Below, one piece after another: positions 6,333-9,211 of a stretch of DNA of 9,211 nucleotides. The notes below the pieces were generated by a model. It did not search any database, was not told the origin of the DNA, and saw nothing but the letters and a program-made list of their open reading frames with translations. The DNA comes from Minisyncoccota bacterium. GTDB taxonomy: Bacteria > Patescibacteriota > Minisyncoccia > UBA6257 > 1-14-0-10-40-38. The position numbers were made by a program, and so were the translations under genes. Each line of letters starts with the position of its first letter. Position 1 is the stretch's first letter. Location of the stretch: NCBI GenBank assembly GCA_009694925.1, contig SIBX01000024.1:1-9211 (forward strand), written 5' to 3'.

Positions 6333-6848
6333 ATGAATAAAATTAAAAAACAAAAAGGATTCACTTTGGTTGAGTTATTAATAGTAATAGCCATTATCGG
6401 TATTTTGGCTTCGGCTTTACTTGTTAGTTTAAAGGGTGCGAGACAGGCGGCTCGTGACGCTAGAAGAATTGCGGATTTAAAACAAGTACAGAGCGCACTA
6501 GAGCTTTATTATTCTAAATGCGGAAACTATCCTGGAGGATCAACTTGTCCAATAGCTATTCCAGACTATACTTCTGATGGAGTATGGCCCTCTGCTGCTG
6601 GTTTAGATTTTGCCATGAAAAAAGCATTAAATATGAAAATACCAGTAGATTTAAGCGTATCAACCCCATATAAATATCATTCTGGAATAACGAATCAATC
6701 CTATATATTAATTGCTACTTTAGAAACAAAGAATTCTGCATTAGATTCAGATATTGATGATATCGATATAACTCCAGCAGACTATAGTTCCTTTATTAAC
6801 TGCGAGGATTCTGTTGTTCCTTATTTTTACTGTGTAGGTGTTCAATAA
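6333..6848 (+). CDS. Type IV prepilin, probable major pilin
   Basis: A 171-residue prepilin with a textbook class III leader: MNKIKKQKG, cleaved after Gly9, then FTLVELLIVIAIIGILASALL as the mature N-terminal hydrophobic helix, with Phe1 and Glu5 of the mature form (residues 10 and 14). The amphipathic continuation ARQAARDARRIADLKQVQSA, then LELYYSKCGNYPGG, is the pattern I associate with Parcubacteria pilins. Four cysteines (C63, C72, C157, C167) could form two disulfides, one closing the C-terminal D-region loop. It would be processed by the PilD encoded 725 bp downstream, then polymerised by PilB/PilC. The short basic leader, the canonical helix and the first place after pilC suggest the major subunit, but its level relative to the next pilin is unknown. 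No Shine-Dalgarno is visible. Confidence 0.93.
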   Translation: MNKIKKQKGFTLVELLIVIAIIGILASALLVSLKGARQAARDARRIADLKQVQSALELYYSKCGNYPGGSTCPIAIPDYTSDGVWPSAAGLDFAMKKALNMKIPVDLSVSTPYKYHSGITNQSYILIATLETKNSALDSDIDDIDITPADYSSFINCEDSVVPYFYCVGVQ

Positions 6849-6874
6849 AAAAGGTTTTTAGAATTTATTTATAG

Positions 6875-7528
6875 ATGAAAGATTTGATGAGGAATAAATT
6901 TTCCAAGAAAGGATTTACCCCGCAACGATTAAGTATTTTAAAGGTTGCGGGGTTTACTTTGGTAGAGATTTTAATTGTTATTGGCGTTATAGGCGTTATT
7001 GTTTCGCTTGTGTTGCCGAGTTTGTTGGATGTTAGAAAAAAAACCAAAGATGATCAGAGGGTTGCAGATTTAAAAAGTGCAGCTCAATCTCTGGAACTTT
7101 TTAAATTAAAATGCGGATTTTATCCGGGAAGTATTATTAATTCTGAATGTCGCGGAGCTATTTCTCCTAATAATATCGGAGATGATCCCAATAATTGGCA
7201 GGAATTATCTGATATTTTGAAAAAAGCGGAGGTTGGTTCTGAAAATTTGCAAAATGATCCAGAACTTTCTTTAGGAGAATCATATAGTTATTTTGTTCAA
7301 TTGGGTTCTGGAGCTTCTGTCCCTAGAGGCCAGTGTTATATCCTAAGAGCAAGACTTTCTGGAAGTAGTAAGCCTTTGGGGGATGATGTAAATAATTCTG
7401 ATATAATATCAAAACTTATGCCATCTTCTTGCCCATTGGAGTCGTGTAAGAATCTTTATCCTAACGGGATAGATTGCGATGGGGATTACTACTGTATTGG
7501 CAACCGCGAATGTTTCTATGGAAACTAG
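6875..7528 (+). CDS. Type IV prepilin-like protein with palindrome-extended leader and cysteine-rich C-terminus
   Basis: A 217-residue prepilin lying 26 bp after the previous pilin. The hydrophobic helix FTLVEILIVIGVIGVIVSLVLPSL begins at residue 27 and follows Gly26, giving Phe1/Glu5 of the mature form (F27, E31). The leader is an unusually long 26 residues because a 13-codon insertion repeats the motif: KKGFT (11-15), then PQRLSILKVAGFT, then LVE. Only the second G-F-T is followed by LVE, so only it can be the cleavage site. At DNA level the insertion is a GC-rich palindrome. The body follows the pilin plan (KKTKDDQRVADLKSAAQSLELFKLKCGFYPG). There are eight cysteines: C80, C92, C154, C186, C191, C201, C207 and C213, five of them in the last 32 residues. 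It is probably a minor pilin or tip subunit. No Shine-Dalgarno precedes the ATG. Confidence 0.88.
   Translation: MKDLMRNKFSKKGFTPQRLSILKVAGFTLVEILIVIGVIGVIVSLVLPSLLDVRKKTKDDQRVADLKSAAQSLELFKLKCGFYPGSIINSECRGAISPNNIGDDPNNWQELSDILKKAEVGSENLQNDPELSLGESYSYFVQLGSGASVPRGQCYILRARLSGSSKPLGDDVNNSDIISKLMPSSCPLESCKNLYPNGIDCDGDYYCIGNRECFYGN
6911..6957. mobile_element. Miniature palindromic insertion inside the prepilin leader
   Basis: ACCCCGCAAC (6917-6926) and GTTGCGGGGT (6944-6953) are perfect 10-bp inverted repeats around a 17-bp AT-rich spacer. They are bordered by direct repeats GGATTTAC (6911-6918) and GGGTTTAC (6950-6957), matching at 7 of 8 positions. Removing 39 bp between equivalent points of the direct repeats restores K-K-G-F-T-L-V-E in frame, a standard leader. 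This is the pattern of an in-frame palindromic element with target-site duplication, like Rickettsia palindromic elements in style. The transposition mechanism is inferred; the repeats are seen directly. Confidence 0.65.
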
Positions 7529-7572
7529 CCTTTATTTGAGCTTATTGCCGCGTTGTTCCTTTAATTTTTTTT

Positions 7573-8454
7573 ATGATTAATTTTATACTTTTTGTTTTTG
7601 GGACATTGTTCGGAAGTTTTTTAAATGTTTTATCTTTAAGATATAAAGAAGATGGGCGCGTTTTTGATCTGCCTAAAATTTCTGGAAGATCGCATTGTAT
7701 GAACTGTGGACATCAAATTTCCTGGATAGACTTAATTCCAATTCTTAGCTTTTTATTTCTTTTAGGGAAATGTAGGTATTGTAAAAATAAAATATCTTTT
7801 CAATATCCAATAGTTGAGATAGTTTCGGGATTAATTTTTGTTTTTGTTCCAAGATTAATTTCGATGGTTTATGAATTTAGATTTTTATCTGGGCCTATGC
7901 CGGTAGTGTTCTATGGTTTATGTCTAATATATACATTATTTTTAATAACTTTAGTTTTTATATCTTTAGTAGATTTAAGGCTACAGATAATACCGGATAG
8001 TTCTAATATTCTTATTTTGGTTTTGGGATTAGTTTTAGTTTTTATTAAGTATAAATATTCATTCTTTAATTTTTATCAATATTCGTTTTTGGGCCATTAT
8101 GCTTCACTTTTTGGATTCAGAGATTCTCTTTTAGTCTCGAGTCTTTTGGGAATATTCTTTGGGATAGTTTTATTTGGCGGAATTTATTTTTTAAGTCGTG
8201 GCAGGGGAATGGGTTTTGGAGATGTTAAATTATCTATTGCTCTTGGTGTTTTCCTTGGTTGGCCAGATATTATCATAGCTTTATTGGGTTCGTTTATAAT
8301 CGGTTCTATTTGGAGTATAATTTTGATGGTAGGAAAAAGAGCAGGCATGAAAACATTGTTACCGTTTGGCCCGTTTATTGTTCTTTCAACGGTGATAGTT
8401 ATGTTTTTTGGAGTAAATATTTTAAATTTTTATTTTAGCCTCTTTCCTAATTAA
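7573..8454 (+). CDS. pilD: PilD, prepilin peptidase and N-methyltransferase
   Basis: A 293-residue polytopic membrane aspartyl protease that cuts prepilins after the leader Gly and methylates the new N-terminus. All key motifs are present: GSFLNV (14-19), the zinc-binding cytoplasmic loop with C42/C45 and C67/C70, the first active-site Asp in LVDLRLQIIPD (D134), the second in GMGFGDVKL (D217), and the LPFGPF motif (263-268). The retained N-terminal domain implies that methylation is kept. An aromatic-rich stretch at about 159-182 (YKYSFFNFYQY and following) lengthens the segment between the two active-site helices relative to the compact enzymes. It sits between its probable substrates, 44 bp after the second prepilin. 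The preceding T-run has no Shine-Dalgarno. The ATG puts the first membrane helix at the very N-terminus, as expected. Confidence 0.95.
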   Translation: MINFILFVFGTLFGSFLNVLSLRYKEDGRVFDLPKISGRSHCMNCGHQISWIDLIPILSFLFLLGKCRYCKNKISFQYPIVEIVSGLIFVFVPRLISMVYEFRFLSGPMPVVFYGLCLIYTLFLITLVFISLVDLRLQIIPDSSNILILVLGLVLVFIKYKYSFFNFYQYSFLGHYASLFGFRDSLLVSSLLGIFFGIVLFGGIYFLSRGRGMGFGDVKLSIALGVFLGWPDIIIALLGSFIIGSIWSIILMVGKRAGMKTLLPFGPFIVLSTVIVMFFGVNILNFYFSLFPN

Positions 8455-8568
8455 TGTAAAAATTAAAGATTAAAAATCAAAATGGCAAATCAAAATTTAA
8501 AGATGTTTTTAATTTTTCATTTTACATTGTCATTTTAATTTTTGATATTTGAACTTTAAATTAACAAA
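8455..8568. repeat. AT-rich imperfect palindrome between pilD and the pseudopilin (copy B)
   Basis: A 114-bp gap whose two halves are imperfect inverted repeats. AATTAAAG and later ATCAAAATGGCAAAT on the left correspond to AATTTAAAG and AAAATGACAAT in the reverse complement of the right, around a centre near 8500-8520. It aligns by eye to the 481-595 element over AAATCAAAAT-G-GCAA ... AAAATT-AAAGA(C/T)(A/G)T, although the arms have drifted. No promoter or terminator signature with a GC stem and T-tract is visible. Confidence 0.55.
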
Positions 8569-9211
8569 ATGTTAGAAGTAATTAAGGAATTTAGCTCTGT
8601 TAAAAAGAAAAATTTCACTACCGGATTTACCGTTGTTGAAATGGTGGTTGTTCTTGCGATTTCGGTTATTCTTTCATCGATTTTAATAATTTATTCAGGA
8701 GATAGCAGAAAATTTTTAATTTTTTCTAATGAGAGATCTTTGATTGTCAGCGCAATTTTTAAGGCTAAATCATATTCATTAGAAACATATCAGCCGACAC
8801 AATTTACGATTTCTGGCATTAATCCAACAGAATCTATTTGTGGATGGGGAGTTCGTTTTGAGAAAAATCCAACCGGCGATGATAAGTATTATGTATACAA
8901 AGACGTTGATTCGTCGGGAACTTGTTCCGGAGCTACGGTGGGTCATTTTGATGTCTTAGAGCCAGCTCAAGTTTTTGAGAAAGGAAAGCTTGATAAAAAT
9001 ATATTAAAATTGAATTGTCTGGATATTTTGACTCCGGGCGGTTCTTGTCTTGTGGGGAGTGATCAGTCCTCAATAGATGTTTTTTTTCAGCCACCTGACC
9101 CAAAAGTTATTTTTAATCCGGATTTTATAAATTCTAGACAGGCAGTTATACGGCTAGAATTTTCTGGTGGCGGTTGTTCGGTTATAAAGATAAACAGATC
9201 TTCTCAAATTA
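8569..9211 (+). CDS. GspH/FimT-like pseudopilin (3' truncated by window edge)
   Basis: An open frame from ATG 8569 to the window end gives 214 residues with no stop. The leader MLEVIKEFSSVKKKNFTTG is cleaved after Gly19, followed by FTVVEMVVVLAISVILSSIL with Phe1 and Glu5 (residues 20 and 24), so it is a prepilin-peptidase substrate. The body lacks the CPR major-pilin pattern. It shows instead CGWGVRFEK (91-99), YYVYKDVD (107-114) and VFFQPPDPKV (171-180), which I recognise as the globular-domain pattern of GspH/FimT-type minor pseudopilins. Cysteines at 91, 119, 150, 160 and 203 may form disulfides. Such proteins prime pilus assembly or form the tip. Further minor pilins probably follow outside the window. 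The start has no Shine-Dalgarno; it lies 114 bp after pilD, beyond a palindrome. Confidence 0.85.
   Translation, partial: MLEVIKEFSSVKKKNFTTGFTVVEMVVVLAISVILSSILIIYSGDSRKFLIFSNERSLIVSAIFKAKSYSLETYQPTQFTISGINPTESICGWGVRFEKNPTGDDKYYVYKDVDSSGTCSGATVGHFDVLEPAQVFEKGKLDKNILKLNCLDILTPGGSCLVGSDQSSIDVFFQPPDPKVIFNPDFINSRQAVIRLEFSGGGCSVIKINRSSQI

Noticed and set aside
6865..7047. 60-residue minus-strand open frame over the second prepilin leader
   Set aside because: It is antisense to a clear prepilin helix, and its Thr/Ile-rich repetitive protein is just the complement of the hydrophobic codons.

Overview
The window carries a nearly complete type IV pilus (T4P) assembly locus, with every gene on the + strand. 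The sequence is AT-rich (about one third G+C by eye). The genes are tightly packed, and the pilins have the short-leader, FTLVELLIVIAIIGILA type typical of the Candidate Phyla Radiation. The small PilN/PilO/PilP-like proteins also look like those of Parcubacteria/Patescibacteria. I infer a Parcubacteria-like organism from recalled family resemblance, not from a search. TGA behaves as a stop: the pilN-like gene ends in an ATGA overlap with the next gene. This argues against the TGA=Gly code of Gracilibacteria and Absconditabacteria.

Layout: the 3' part of pilM (1-480) is followed by a 115-bp AT-rich imperfect palindrome. Next come three small single-pass membrane proteins that look like PilN (596-1141), PilO (1138-1692) and a stub with an NPF tail in the place of PilP (1698-1991). 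The extension ATPase PilB (1999-3738), retraction ATPase PilT (3778-4851) and platform protein PilC (4997-6208) follow. Then come a major-pilin-like prepilin (6333-6848), a second cysteine-rich prepilin (6875-7528), the prepilin peptidase PilD (7573-8454), a second AT-rich palindrome related to the first, and a GspH/FimT-like pseudopilin that runs off the window (8569-9211).

Together these would make a dynamic pilus. PilD cleaves and methylates the pilins. PilM/N/O and the PilP-like protein form the inner alignment complex. PilC is the membrane platform, PilB drives extension and PilT retraction. No secretin (PilQ) gene is present in the window, which fits a monoderm envelope but cannot prove it from 9 kb.

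The machinery itself is recognisable. The less ordinary content is the DNA between and within the genes. Three of the four gaps longer than 100 bp hold clear inverted repeats, and the fourth (pilD to pseudopilin) holds a weaker one. The second prepilin carries a compact GC-rich palindrome flanked by a near-perfect 8-bp direct repeat, inserted in frame at the prepilin cleavage motif. The insertion rebuilds a usable cleavage site. None of the gene starts shows a convincing Shine-Dalgarno sequence.
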